DNA of 48,398 nt from Methanomassiliicoccales archaeon RumEn M1 (GTDB taxonomy: Archaea > Thermoplasmatota > Thermoplasmata > Methanomassiliicoccales > Methanomassiliicoccaceae). The notes beneath the pieces are model-generated. The model saw only the letters and a program-made list of their open reading frames with translations, was not told the origin of the DNA and ran no database searches. Position numbers and translations under genes: made by a program. The DNA is taken from the NCBI GenBank assembly GCA_001421185.1, contig LJKK01000128.1, forward strand, positions 1-48,398. The letters run 5' to 3'. This document shows positions 20,346 to 28,934 of the stretch, in pieces (positions within the stretch are counted from its first letter, which is position 1; the number at the start of each line of letters is the position of its first letter).

Positions 20346-21467
20346 CTACTGCCGCTGACGCGCTTCTCGCAGCTCGGGGGACCGCTTGCGAAGCCCACCT
20401 TTCGTTCTCACTCCCGTCAGCATCGTTCCGAACGGCAGCAGGTTCAGGACGAACAGCGCGGCGATTGACAGCGCGACCGTGCCGACGAGCAGGAGGATGT
20501 AGAACACTGCCTGATCGGCAAAGATGCCCACCGCCCACAGACTGTTCACCACCACGGCGATGACCAGCATGTGCGCCAGGTAGATGCCGTAGGCGTACGT
20601 GCCCATCGTTCTGAAGGCGCGGTCGGCGACGCTCCGCCGGGCCATCACCCATCTCGAAAGCCGGTACAGCTGCCCGAGCATGACGACCGTGAACGGCAGG
20701 ACGACCAGCGCCCACCATGGTCCGGATCCGAGGAGCGTCAGGACTCCGGCCAGCAGCAGGGCGACCGGCAGCAGGACCATCGAGCCGAGTTTTGTTACCT
20801 TCGACTCCCACGAAGGCGAGCGCTGCGCCCACATGCCCAGGGCGAAGAACGGCAGGTAGCCGATGAAGATCCGGCTGGCCACGATCTCTCCGAAATCGGG
20901 CACCGGCTGAGCGATCGAGCCGATGGCGGCCGCCGTTGGTTCCAATAAGAAAAGATACCAGACGATGTAGGCGAAAGTGGACACGGCCAGCATCTCCCAT
21001 CCTCGTCCCCGGCGCTCGGAGGAGCGCTGCCATCTGGTCAGCAGCGGGAAGAGGAGGTACAGCTGCAGCAGCACGGCGATGAACCAGAAGATGCCGGTGG
21101 CGTTGAACAGCACGACGTCCCAGGCCGCGCGCGATGCCGAGTACTCGAAAATGGTCATGAAGTTGTAGACGATGTACAGCGCCGAGAACGCCAGATACGG
21201 CAGTACGATGACCGACAAACGCTTCCTGTAGAAGTTCTTCAGGTCCATCTCGTTAAAATAGCGAAGCGTGAGGACGTAGGCGGACACGAAGAAGAACACC
21301 GGTACACCGAAGTCGGCCAGGTGGGTGATGTACGAGGCGATAGGAACGATAAGATCGCTCGGATCGATGGTGTTGTAGTACGAGAACGAATGGATGACCA
21401 CGATGCCCAGGATGGCGAATCCGCGCAACAGGTCGAACTCCCCTATCCACTTGGTCGTTCCGGTCAT
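20346..21467 (-). CDS. Membrane acyltransferase 3 family protein
   Basis: 373 residues with about ten membrane helices. FDLLRGFAILGIVVIHSFSY near the N-terminus carries the family histidine (His26), and YAYGIYLAHMLV near the C-terminus is the other typical block. Such proteins add acetyl or other acyl groups to surface sugars or lipids. It may decorate the glycan made by the cluster at 1-15 kb, though it is not next to it. The ATG at 21467 lies directly after the short AGG; the longer frame upstream is not family-like. Confidence 0.85.
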   Translation of the reverse strand: MTGTTKWIGEFDLLRGFAILGIVVIHSFSYYNTIDPSDLIVPIASYITHLADFGVPVFFFVSAYVLTLRYFNEMDLKNFYRKRLSVIVLPYLAFSALYIVYNFMTIFEYSASRAAWDVVLFNATGIFWFIAVLLQLYLLFPLLTRWQRSSERRGRGWEMLAVSTFAYIVWYLFLLEPTAAAIGSIAQPVPDFGEIVASRIFIGYLPFFALGMWAQRSPSWESKVTKLGSMVLLPVALLLAGVLTLLGSGPWWALVVLPFTVVMLGQLYRLSRWVMARRSVADRAFRTMGTYAYGIYLAHMLVIAVVVNSLWAVGIFADQAVFYILLLVGTVALSIAALFVLNLLPFGTMLTGVRTKGGLRKRSPELREARQRQ

Positions 21468-21561
21468 CCTATCATGATTGTGAGCCGCTAGATAATATCT
21501 CTTTAGATAATGATTACAGCGAGCACGAGCATTTCTTAAACGCCGCTTCCATCTCAGCCCT

Positions 21562-22247
21562 ATGCTCCTGGCGTGCCACCTGTTCATCGGCGCCCTGATC
21601 GCTACGCCGTGTTCCGATGGAAGGGCAACGCCCTGGCCATCCCGGTGGCCATGCTGGCCGCGCTGCTTCCGGACCTGGTGGACAAGCCGCTGGGCCATCT
21701 GTTCCTGCAGGACACGCTGGACAACGGACGCATAATCGCCCACACCCTGTTCTTCCTGGGAATGCTGGCCGTCGCCTCCCTGGCGTTCCGGAAGAGGTAT
21801 GGGGCGGTGGCCATCGCCCTGGTGGCCGGAGTGGCGTCACACCTCATCCTCGACGGCATGTGGAACAACCCCACCACGCTGTTCTGGCCCCTGCTGGGGC
21901 CGTTCGCCCAGGACCACTACCCCGACTATTTCGGGAACGCCGTCGTCGTCGAGCTCACCTCGCTGTCCGAGTACGCCTTCATGCTCGGCGTCGCCCTCAT
22001 CGTGGCTGCCGTGTGGGGCGACCGCCTCGGTCCCACCCTCAGACGACTGGGCGACGTTCTCCTGCGACATCGGCGCGTCGTATACGGCGTCATGCTGCTC
22101 GTGGGCGCCTGGTATCTCGTCCTCGGCATCGCGAGCGGGATGGAGGTCCAGAACGAGCTCATCGTGTCGGCCGCGCTGCTGGTCGGAGGCGCTTCGCTCC
22201 TTTACCTAGATCCCAGCGGGCAAGCGTCGTACGTTTTAGAAAATTGA
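21562..22247 (+). CDS. YdjM/DUF457-type membrane metal-dependent hydrolase, frameshifted at the start
   Basis: The ATG at 21562 encodes MLLACHLFIGALIA, the usual opening with an early histidine, and then the frame is lost at about 21601-21603. The main frame resumes YAVFRWKGNALAIPVAMLAALLPDLVDKP. Adding one base between them gives a continuous 228-residue protein. Further hallmarks are GRIIAHTLFF and VASHLILDGMWNNP, whose His and Asp residues are thought to bind metal, and several membrane helices. Starting at 21573 in the main frame would lose the first helix and histidine. The biological role is unknown. Confidence 0.75.
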
Positions 22248-22271
22248 AAAAAGAGGTAAGGGCCGGGCGGT

Positions 22272-22535
22272 TCAATCGTCCCGCTGCAGCCTCATAATGG
22301 TCACCAGGGATAGGCCGAAGAAGCACAGCATCGCGGCCGGGCCCAGGGACGGCATCAGCACCGCGATGGCTATGCAGGGGATGGCGCAGCACTGCAGCGC
22401 CAACGTTCCCCTGCTGCCCCGAATCGCCCTCCTCGATCGCCGTAGACGGGCCGACAGCAGCAGGAGCAGCGCCGCCATGGCCGTCGCCAGCAGCACGAAG
22501 GGTTCGAGGAACAGGATGACCGGGGACCTCCGCAT
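22272..22535 (-). CDS. Small two-helix membrane protein
   Basis: 87 residues from ATG 22535, eight bases after the MFS stop. It has two hydrophobic helices (about 6-26 and 47-75) joined by a very basic stretch (RLRRSRRAIRGSRG), so by the positive-inside rule that loop should face the cytoplasm. No family is recognised. It probably forms an operon with the MFS gene and may be an accessory subunit, but that is inference from position. Confidence 0.5.
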   Translation of the reverse strand: MRRSPVILFLEPFVLLATAMAALLLLLSARLRRSRRAIRGSRGTLALQCCAIPCIAIAVLMPSLGPAAMLCFFGLSLVTIMRLQRDD

Positions 22536-22543
22536 CAAACGGT

Positions 22544-23974
22544 TCACCGCCTGAAGTCGAATATGGGGAGGAGCTCCCCGCGGTTCCTCTTTCTCCGACG
22601 GACGGCCGGCGCGGCCAGGCCGGCGGTAGCCATCATGGCCGTGGCCTTGATGTTGGACAGCGACACGCTGTTCCTCATCTCCATCACCAGCTCGCGGGCC
22701 ACGATCTTCTCGTCGACCTCTCCCTCTTCCTTCACCTTGGTGAGGCGGTGCAGGGCGAACATGCCCAGGACGAAGGCCACCACGAAGAAGATGGTCCAGC
22801 CCTCGAAGTACTGGGAGAGCATCCCGCCCAGCAGGGGCGATATGGCCGCGGCCAGCTGGGTGAACAGCATGAACGAGGCCATGTACGAGGTCCCCTTCCC
22901 GTGGGGGGCCAGCTTCAGCCCGATGCTGCTGGTGGCGAGGTTCACGCCGGCGGTGGACATGCCCCACAGCATGTGGATGCCGATGACCATCGGCACCACG
23001 GCCGGGCTGCCCTTGAACATGGACAGCGAGGCCCACAGGGCGAACGAGACCAGGAGCAGAGGACCGGACACGCGCAGCACCGACTTGTTGGAGTACTTGT
23101 CGGCCAGGGTCCCCCATACCTTGAAGAAGGCCACCATGGTGAGCTGCTGCAGCGCGGTCAGTATGACGACCATGGTCATGTCCATGCCCAGCCCGCGCAG
23201 CATGTAGACGGTCAGGAACGGCAGCGCCAGGTTGACGGCGAAGTTCCAGGAGGTCAGGAACCAGATGAGGTTCTTGAAGTTGGTGTCCCGGAACGGCTGC
23301 ATGAGCAGCTCCTTGAACGGCGGGATCTTGTCCACGGACTCCATCCGCGGCTCCGGTATCCGGGAGAGCTGCACGATGCCGAGCATGCCGGCGATGAAGC
23401 CGCCCACGAACAGGATGGCGTAGCCGACGAGCTCCAGGTCCGGGAAGGTTGCCGTCCACACATCGATGAAGTAGCCGGCCGCCAGGGCGGTGGGTATGGC
23501 CACGGCGGTCGCCAGTAGCATCTTCTTGGAGAAGAACCGCCCCATCGTGGCCTGCGGCACGAGGTCGTGCATCCAGGAGTTGTAGCTGCACCCGCCGACG
23601 TTGGCCAGCAGCGAGTTCAGCACCAGCGCCACCAGGACGATGGGCAGCGCCACGTTGAACGGCACGATGAGCGGTACGAAAGCGATCACGAGGAGGAACG
23701 CCCTGCTGAGGGCCGATGCGACCATGGTAATGGACCGTCTGGTCCTGAACCTCTCCACCAGGTAGATGGTGGGGATCTGCATGATCCCGCTCAGGGGCGG
23801 GATCGCGGCCAACATACCTATGACCAGGTCGGAGGCGCCGAGGGCCAGCGCGAACGCCACCAGGAACACGCTGGTGGTGAGGGTGGTCATGACCTGGGTG
23901 GCCAGACCATCCCCGATGACGTTGCGAAGGCCCCTTTGTACCTCCCTTTCCGATAAGGTGTTAGTGCATCCCAT
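22544..23974 (-). CDS. Major facilitator superfamily transporter
   Basis: 476 residues with about twelve hydrophobic segments in two halves. The loop MQIPTIYLVERFRTRRS between helices 2 and 3 is the basic MFS motif A. The second copy is TLADKYSNKSVLRV. YNSWMHDLVPQATMGRFF is typical of a subgroup of uncharacterised prokaryotic MFS proteins. The substrate is unknown. The C-terminus is a long basic cytoplasmic tail. Upstream is a TATA-like sequence at about 24024-24030 and a palindrome at 24049-24060 that could be an operator. Confidence 0.82.
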   Translation of the reverse strand: MGCTNTLSEREVQRGLRNVIGDGLATQVMTTLTTSVFLVAFALALGASDLVIGMLAAIPPLSGIMQIPTIYLVERFRTRRSITMVASALSRAFLLVIAFVPLIVPFNVALPIVLVALVLNSLLANVGGCSYNSWMHDLVPQATMGRFFSKKMLLATAVAIPTALAAGYFIDVWTATFPDLELVGYAILFVGGFIAGMLGIVQLSRIPEPRMESVDKIPPFKELLMQPFRDTNFKNLIWFLTSWNFAVNLALPFLTVYMLRGLGMDMTMVVILTALQQLTMVAFFKVWGTLADKYSNKSVLRVSGPLLLVSFALWASLSMFKGSPAVVPMVIGIHMLWGMSTAGVNLATSSIGLKLAPHGKGTSYMASFMLFTQLAAAISPLLGGMLSQYFEGWTIFFVVAFVLGMFALHRLTKVKEEGEVDEKIVARELVMEMRNSVSLSNIKATAMMATAGLAAPAVRRRKRNRGELLPIFDFRR

Positions 23975-24311
23975 CTCTTCTCACTCGGGACCTTGGGAGT
24001 CCCGGGTTTCGCGACGATTCGAGGTTATAAACTCTTTAAGACCCCATTATCATCGATGATATCTCTAAAATATCGGTCGCGAAATAATCTGCTGGATAAA
24101 TCGACGTCCATATGAACGAACGCTGCCCTCGCCGTCCGAACACGCGCTCGTCATCGATGGAGTTCGCACTCGGCGACATCACTATGGGCAAGATGCGCGG
24201 ACGCTCCCTCCCGTTCGAACGGAAACGTCCTTTCAAGATGGCGGCCGCTCACCTTATCAGAATAAATGAAAAAGGAAGGGGTTTGGAGGGAATCAGTTTC
24301 GTGGGGCTCTA
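23975..24311. promoter_or_regulatory. Intergenic region upstream of the MFS gene
   Basis: This gap of 337 bases holds, in leftward order, the palindrome ATCATCGATGAT (24049-24060), a TATA-like GTTTATAAC (about 24024-24032), and, in the predicted leader, CGGGAC and GTCCCG arms that can form a small hairpin just before the MFS start. The rest, up to the end of the secreted-protein gene at 24312, shows no convincing gene. Two short opposite-strand frames there lack ribosome-binding sites. Confidence 0.4.
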
Positions 24312-25531
24312 TCACTGCCCGACCGACAGGGTGATGCTCACCGGCTCGCTGGTCGCGTTCTGAGGCAGAGGCAGTATCACCTTGGCGGCGTTCTTCCCCT
24401 CATACATGAAGAACGACGAGCCGTCCGAGATGTCATCCATGCTCTGCCCCTCGCTCAGCTCTTCCCCGTTGACCATGACCGTCAGCGTGCCGTTGCTCAT
24501 GTCCAACGTGTTCTGGTCCACGGCGATCGCATAGAACATCTGCCCCATACCGGCCATGGCCGAGGGCACCTGCTCGGGCGGCGTCAGGTTCACCGACACT
24601 TCGGTTCCAGGCTGAGCCTGCACCTCGGGGGTCATGATGCCCCCTCGGTGGCGTACCACATGGTGGTGGAGTCGACCGTCATCACGGCCATCTCGCCCTC
24701 AACCGTCCAGTTGGCAAGGTGCTGCGCCAGCCTCAGCTCGTCGGCCTTCGGGAATGCATCGTTCACCGGCAGGGCGCGGAACATCATGCTCCCCTCCGCC
24801 GGCAACGTCACGTTGATGGACCCGGCCTGATCGGAGCCTTCCTCTTCGGAACCTCCTCCGAAGAGGCCCTGGAACCAGTTGGTTATCTGCTCCATGATCC
24901 CGCCTCCTCCGCTCTCGCCACCCAGGGAGGACTGCACCTCACCGTTCAGGACGACCAGCACGCCCGTGACGTTACCGCTGGTCAGCATCCACGCCGAGGC
25001 GTTGGGGTTGGACGGCTGCATCTCCACCGCCGTGAGGCTGGGATCGGTCATGATGTTCACGGTGCCATTGCCGACAACGTGCATCGTACCGTACGGGTTG
25101 TCGTGGACGAACATCGTGAACTCCCCGTCGGTGGCGTTGAACAGCGGACCTTCCACGCTCATCTCGGTGGGCTGGAAGTCCATCACGCGCACCTCGCTGA
25201 ACACCGGCACGGCCTGGCCATCCTTCATCAGGGAGTAGTCACTGAGCATCCCGCTCTGCTGCTCGGCCGAGAAGGACACGTACTCACCGGTCACCTGGTC
25301 GCCGCTCTGCTCGAAGATGCCGAACAACGGGTCCTTTACGCTCTGGACCGCATCCATCATCTCGTCCTGGCTCATGTCGGCACCCTCTCCCGTGGTGCCG
25401 AACGCATCGTTCGCAGGCATGGCGCCGGGCGACGGTCCGGTCTGGGCCGAGATCGGGAATGCCGATACGGCCAGGGCCAGGAGCGCCACCGCGATCAAGC
25501 TCCATATGGTGCGCTTGTGCAGATAGATCAC
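24312..25531 (-). CDS. Secreted or membrane-anchored protein of unknown function, frameshifted
   Basis: The N-terminus is a signal peptide: YLHKRT, a hydrophobic stretch to about residue 27, and an Ala-Gln cleavage region (PISA/QT). The exported part is acidic, poor in lysine and rich in beta-strand patterns, with glycine-rich and acidic linkers (GGGSEEEGSDQ). The frame ends at 24632, just after MWYATEG. An overlapping frame carries on (GIMTPEVQAQPGTEVSV) to 24312. One extra G in the G5 run at that point would make one 406-residue protein. The two frames also overlap as ATGA, so two coupled genes are possible. The GTG at 25531 is the start that keeps the signal peptide. Confidence 0.6.
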
Positions 25532-25718
25532 CCGGCTGGTACTGAAAAGACCGACTTGATATAGATTGAGCGAGATAAGATAAATATGGCGGGACTTGAT
25601 TAATGATGGCTCATTTTTCTGCTGCGGACATCAAGTGGGGCTCAGCGTACGTTCGCTGATGCCGACCTCGTCCACGCTCAACATCGTCAAGAACGTGGGA
25701 GCGTACCTTTCCGTTTGC

Positions 25719-27052
25719 TCAAACCCCGGCAGCCGCCACAAGAGCAGACGCCCATCGCTTGCACGATAGGGCGTGCAGGTGCATGTAGGTGCCCATGGAG
25801 CGACGGAGCATGAGGCCGTCCATGCTGGCCACGATGCCGACGCCCCGCTCCACCCTGAAGCCGTACGAGCCGGACGTGGGTCGCACCTCGGAATAATGGA
25901 ACTCGTGCCCGCGGACCGCCGTGTTCGGCAGGAGGAAGTTGTCCTCGGTCCCCGTGGCCCTAACGTACGACGGTCCATGACGCTCGCCGGTGAACACCGC
26001 GGTCGAGGGGAGTATGCCTGACATCCGATGCTCCTCGCCGTTCATTCGCAGCGATGAGCACATGGCCAGCAGGCCTCCGCACTCGCCGTATACGACCCCG
26101 CCGTCCTCGGACAGCGTCCGGACGCCCTCCAGGAAGTCCCGGTTGTCCGCTATTTCCGACGCATACAGCTCTGGATATCCTCCTCCTAGGTATATGCCGT
26201 CGCAGTCGGGAAGGCCCTCGCCCTCGGTCGGGCGGAAATGCACCACCTCGGCGCCCGCCGCTTTCAGGGCCTCGATGTTCTCCGGATAGTAGAAGCAGAA
26301 GGCGCGGTCGCATGGCACGGCGATCCTGACTCCCGTCCTCGGGCGTCAGGAAAAGGAGAGGATGACGAAAGCTCCGCATCGCCGGCCGATAACGCGATAT
26401 CCATGATCCTTTCGACGTCCACGTCCTCGACCAGAGCCTCCAGAGAGGCCATCGTGCTTCCCGACTCGTCGGGCTCTATGAGGCCCAGATGCCGTTCCGG
26501 AAGCCCCTCCCTCTGCCGCGCTATCGATCCCACCACCTCCACGCCGGCCAGCGACTCGACCGCCTCGGTCGCCTTGGCCAGGTGCCGCGAGCCGCTGACC
26601 TGGTTCAGTATGACGCCCGCGATGCGCACCGAGGGATCGAGCTGACGGAAGCCGAGCACCACGGCCGCCGCGCTCTTGGCCAGGCTGCGAGCGTTGACGA
26701 CCAGTATGACCGGCGCGTCGAGCATCCTCGCGATCTCGGCGGTGCTGCCGGTGTCGCCCACGGCGGTGAGGCCGTCGTACAGCCCTCTCACCCCTTCGAC
26801 CATGGCGATGTCCACGTCCTTCGTGGACCATCCGAAGAGGTTCCTCATGACATGGGGCTCGAGCATGAACGAGTCGAGGTTCCGCGAGGGCCGCCCGGTG
26901 GCGGCCGCATGGAACATCGGATCGATGAAGTCCGGCCCCACCTTGAAGCCCTGTACGCGACGGGTTCGTGACAGCTTCCGCATGAGGCCCGTGGCGATGG
27001 TGGTCTTGCCCACCCCACTGCCCGCGCCGGCAAGCACGATGCGGGGCACCAT
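25719..27052 (-). CDS. cfbB: Ni-sirohydrochlorin a,c-diamide synthase, frameshifted
   Basis: It amidates the a and c acetate side chains of Ni-sirohydrochlorin using glutamine and ATP, the second step unique to F430. The N-terminal ATPase half has GAGSGVGKTT (9-18), GFKVGPDFIDP and EGVRGLYDG. The C-terminal glutaminase half has IYLGGGYPELYA, the nucleophile cysteine in YGECGGLLAM, and GHEFHYSEV. The frame breaks between about 26335 and 26355; the second half resumes RPRTGVRIAVPCDRAFCFYY. One missing base restores 444 residues, normal for CfbB. The start overlaps the cfbC stop (TGATG). Assignment as CfbB rather than CbiA rests on operon context. Confidence 0.88.
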
Positions 27053-27831
27053 CACTGCATCTCCCGGAGCATCGCCCGGATGTCCTCCGGCTCCATGGGG
27101 GCAGGGACGGCCAGTTCGGTGTTCTCCAGAATGTCCCTGGCCAGCCGGCGGTACGCCTCGGCCTGAGGATGCTCGGGAGCGCCCTCGATGACCGTCATGC
27201 CGTGGTTCTCGCAATCCCGCACGATGCCATCCCTGGGGACGAAGCCGATCAACCGGGTGCCGATGCGGCGCGCGAACTCGGCCACGATCTCCCGCTCGTG
27301 GGGAACATCGCGGGAGTTGCAGATGATGCCTCCTAGCGTGATGTTCAGATTGGCCATCCCGCGGGCGATGTTGTTGGCCGCATACAACGCGAGATACTCG
27401 CCGCTGGTGACGATGTACACCTCGTTGGCGTATCTCTCGCGCACGGGCGCGGCGAAGCCCCCGCAGACGACGTCCCCCGGCACGTCGTATATCAGAATAT
27501 CATCCTCTTCCCGAAAGTGATGGCGACCCAGTTCTTGCACTGCCACGATGATCCCCCGTCCGGCGCAGCCCACGCCGGCCAGCGGCCCGCCCGTTTCCAC
27601 GCAGTTCACCCCGGCGAAGCCTTCGAACACGCTCGTTTCCTCGCCATCCTTCATCTGCTCCAGGAAGGTCGGTATCTTCCGGCCGTTCAGCAGGGTCATG
27701 GAGCCGTCCGACTTGGGGTCGCACCCGATGTACCATGTTCTCAGCCCCGACGTGGCCAAGGACGCCGCCAGGTTGGCCGACACGGTCGACTTGCCGATGC
27801 CTCCCTTCCCGTACATGGCAAGCTGTCTCAT
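27052..27831 (-). CDS. cfbC: NifH-like reductase component of Ni-sirohydrochlorin a,c-diamide reductive cyclase
   Basis: 259 residues. It is the homodimeric iron protein that passes electrons, with ATP hydrolysis, to CfbD, which reduces and cyclises the Ni-sirohydrochlorin diamide. P-loop GKGGIGKST is at 8-16. Cys89 (GVGCAGRG) and Cys123 (VVCGGF) match the two cysteines per subunit that hold the bridging 4Fe-4S cluster in NifH. The short length and the partner genes separate it from nitrogenase NifH. The ATG at 27831 overlaps the cfbD stop (ATGA). Confidence 0.95.
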   Translation of the reverse strand: MRQLAMYGKGGIGKSTVSANLAASLATSGLRTWYIGCDPKSDGSMTLLNGRKIPTFLEQMKDGEETSVFEGFAGVNCVETGGPLAGVGCAGRGIIVAVQELGRHHFREEDDILIYDVPGDVVCGGFAAPVRERYANEVYIVTSGEYLALYAANNIARGMANLNITLGGIICNSRDVPHEREIVAEFARRIGTRLIGFVPRDGIVRDCENHGMTVIEGAPEHPQAEAYRRLARDILENTELAVPAPMEPEDIRAMLREMQ

Positions 27832-28934
27832 GCCAGGCCTCCGTTTGCGACCTGGCGTATGGTATCGCCCAGCTCGGAGCATAGCACCGAGCGCGCGGAC
27901 ATGACGTCGGCATGCGTCGACAGCTCGCCCACTGCCATGGTGAAACCCTTCTCCAGGTAGTTGCGCAGCTGCCGCGGCTGATCGGTGACGAGGACGTCGT
28001 CCACGGCCAGCCCGGGCACGGTGTGCGGGACCCCGACGATGACCCGCAGGTCGGCACCGCATCGTTCGAGCACCTCCGCGGCCTTCTCCCCCGCGACAGG
28101 ATACTCGTCCAGGCCGCCGGTGATCCCCACGTCGACGCCGGCCTCGTCCAGGTCCCGGAGGATATCGGACGCGTAGCGGCGGATGCGAGGCAGTCCGACG
28201 TTCGGGTCCAGGTTGCCGATGTGACACACCTCGCCGCCCACCTGGGAGCGGGCATGCTCCACGGCCCGCAGCACGTCGGCGAAGCCGTACGCTGTCTCCT
28301 TCTTGGCGTTCATGGCGACCGCCACCTTTCCACCGCCTCGTAGCGTCCTCACTATCGCCTGGGCGGCGCTCAGCTTCGTGGTCCCGGGATGCGGCTCCAG
28401 GTAGCTCTTGGACGTCAGTCCGTGCTCCTTCTCTATCAACGTAGCTCGTTCCAGCAGCTTCTTCTGCCGGTCCCTCTCGTCGTACGTGATCAGACGGTGT
28501 GCGGCCGCGGCCTCCAGCGCGGCGATGGCGCCGGTGGTGTTGGGGCCGGAGCAGCCGTGTATGTCGACCGGCAGCACCGTCGCCTTGACGCCCGCCTTCC
28601 TCACCGCCCCGTCGAGGTTCTCGCCGATGATCATCGACGCGCACGTTCCCACCACTCCAATGAGACTGGGATGAAAGCGCTCGTCTATGGACCTCAGGAT
28701 GCGGACGAGCTTCTCCTCCGCTCCGAAGATCAGGTCGCTTTCGCGCATGCCAGTGGTCATCACGCGAACGCCCGCCTCCTCCAGTCGGCGAGCGGCCATG
28801 AACCCGCAGCCGGCCGGGCCGTGCATCAGTATGATGTCGGCGTCCAGATCGCGCAGCGTGTACATGGCGGCGATGATGGGGTTGGGCCTTGGGTGCAGTA
28901 TATCGTTCAGAGGTATCCCTCCTTGGTGCACCAC
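27828..28934 (-). CDS. cfbD: NifD-like catalytic component of Ni-sirohydrochlorin a,c-diamide reductive cyclase
   Basis: It partners CfbC to give 15,17(3)-seco-F430-17(3)-acid by a multi-electron reduction and gamma-lactam ring closure. It opens ILHPRPNPIIAAMYTLRDL and carries candidate cluster cysteines in HGPAGCGF and VVGTCASMIIGE (about 43 and 98 from the first GTG). The longest reading starts at GTG 28934 and overlaps cfbE by 28 bases. However, AAGGAGGG at about 28916-28923 lies six bases before a CTG at 28910 that overlaps the cfbE stop as CTGA, so translation may start there. The end overlaps cfbC. Confidence 0.93.
   Translation of the reverse strand: MVHQGGIPLNDILHPRPNPIIAAMYTLRDLDADIILMHGPAGCGFMAARRLEEAGVRVMTTGMRESDLIFGAEEKLVRILRSIDERFHPSLIGVVGTCASMIIGENLDGAVRKAGVKATVLPVDIHGCSGPNTTGAIAALEAAAAHRLITYDERDRQKKLLERATLIEKEHGLTSKSYLEPHPGTTKLSAAQAIVRTLRGGGKVAVAMNAKKETAYGFADVLRAVEHARSQVGGEVCHIGNLDPNVGLPRIRRYASDILRDLDEAGVDVGITGGLDEYPVAGEKAAEVLERCGADLRVIVGVPHTVPGLAVDDVLVTDQPRQLRNYLEKGFTMAVGELSTHADVMSARSVLCSELGDTIRQVANGGLA

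Noticed and set aside
19510-21033. Very long open frame continuing upstream of sufC
   Set aside because: The extra N-terminal part is a shadow of the acyltransferase gene, and the ABC domain begins at the ATG at 20259.
24036-24363. Two opposite-strand short frames between the MFS and secreted-protein genes
   Set aside because: Neither has a ribosome-binding site or protein-like pattern, and the region fits a promoter and terminator space.
26264-27214. Longer N-terminus for cfbB
   Set aside because: The extension is an out-of-frame reading of cfbC; the ATG at 27052 overlaps the cfbC stop and starts the domain.
27052-28934. cfbC and cfbD as nitrogenase nifH and nifD
   Set aside because: They are short, lack nifK, E and N partners, and sit with cfbA, B and E, so they are the F430 reductive cyclase.
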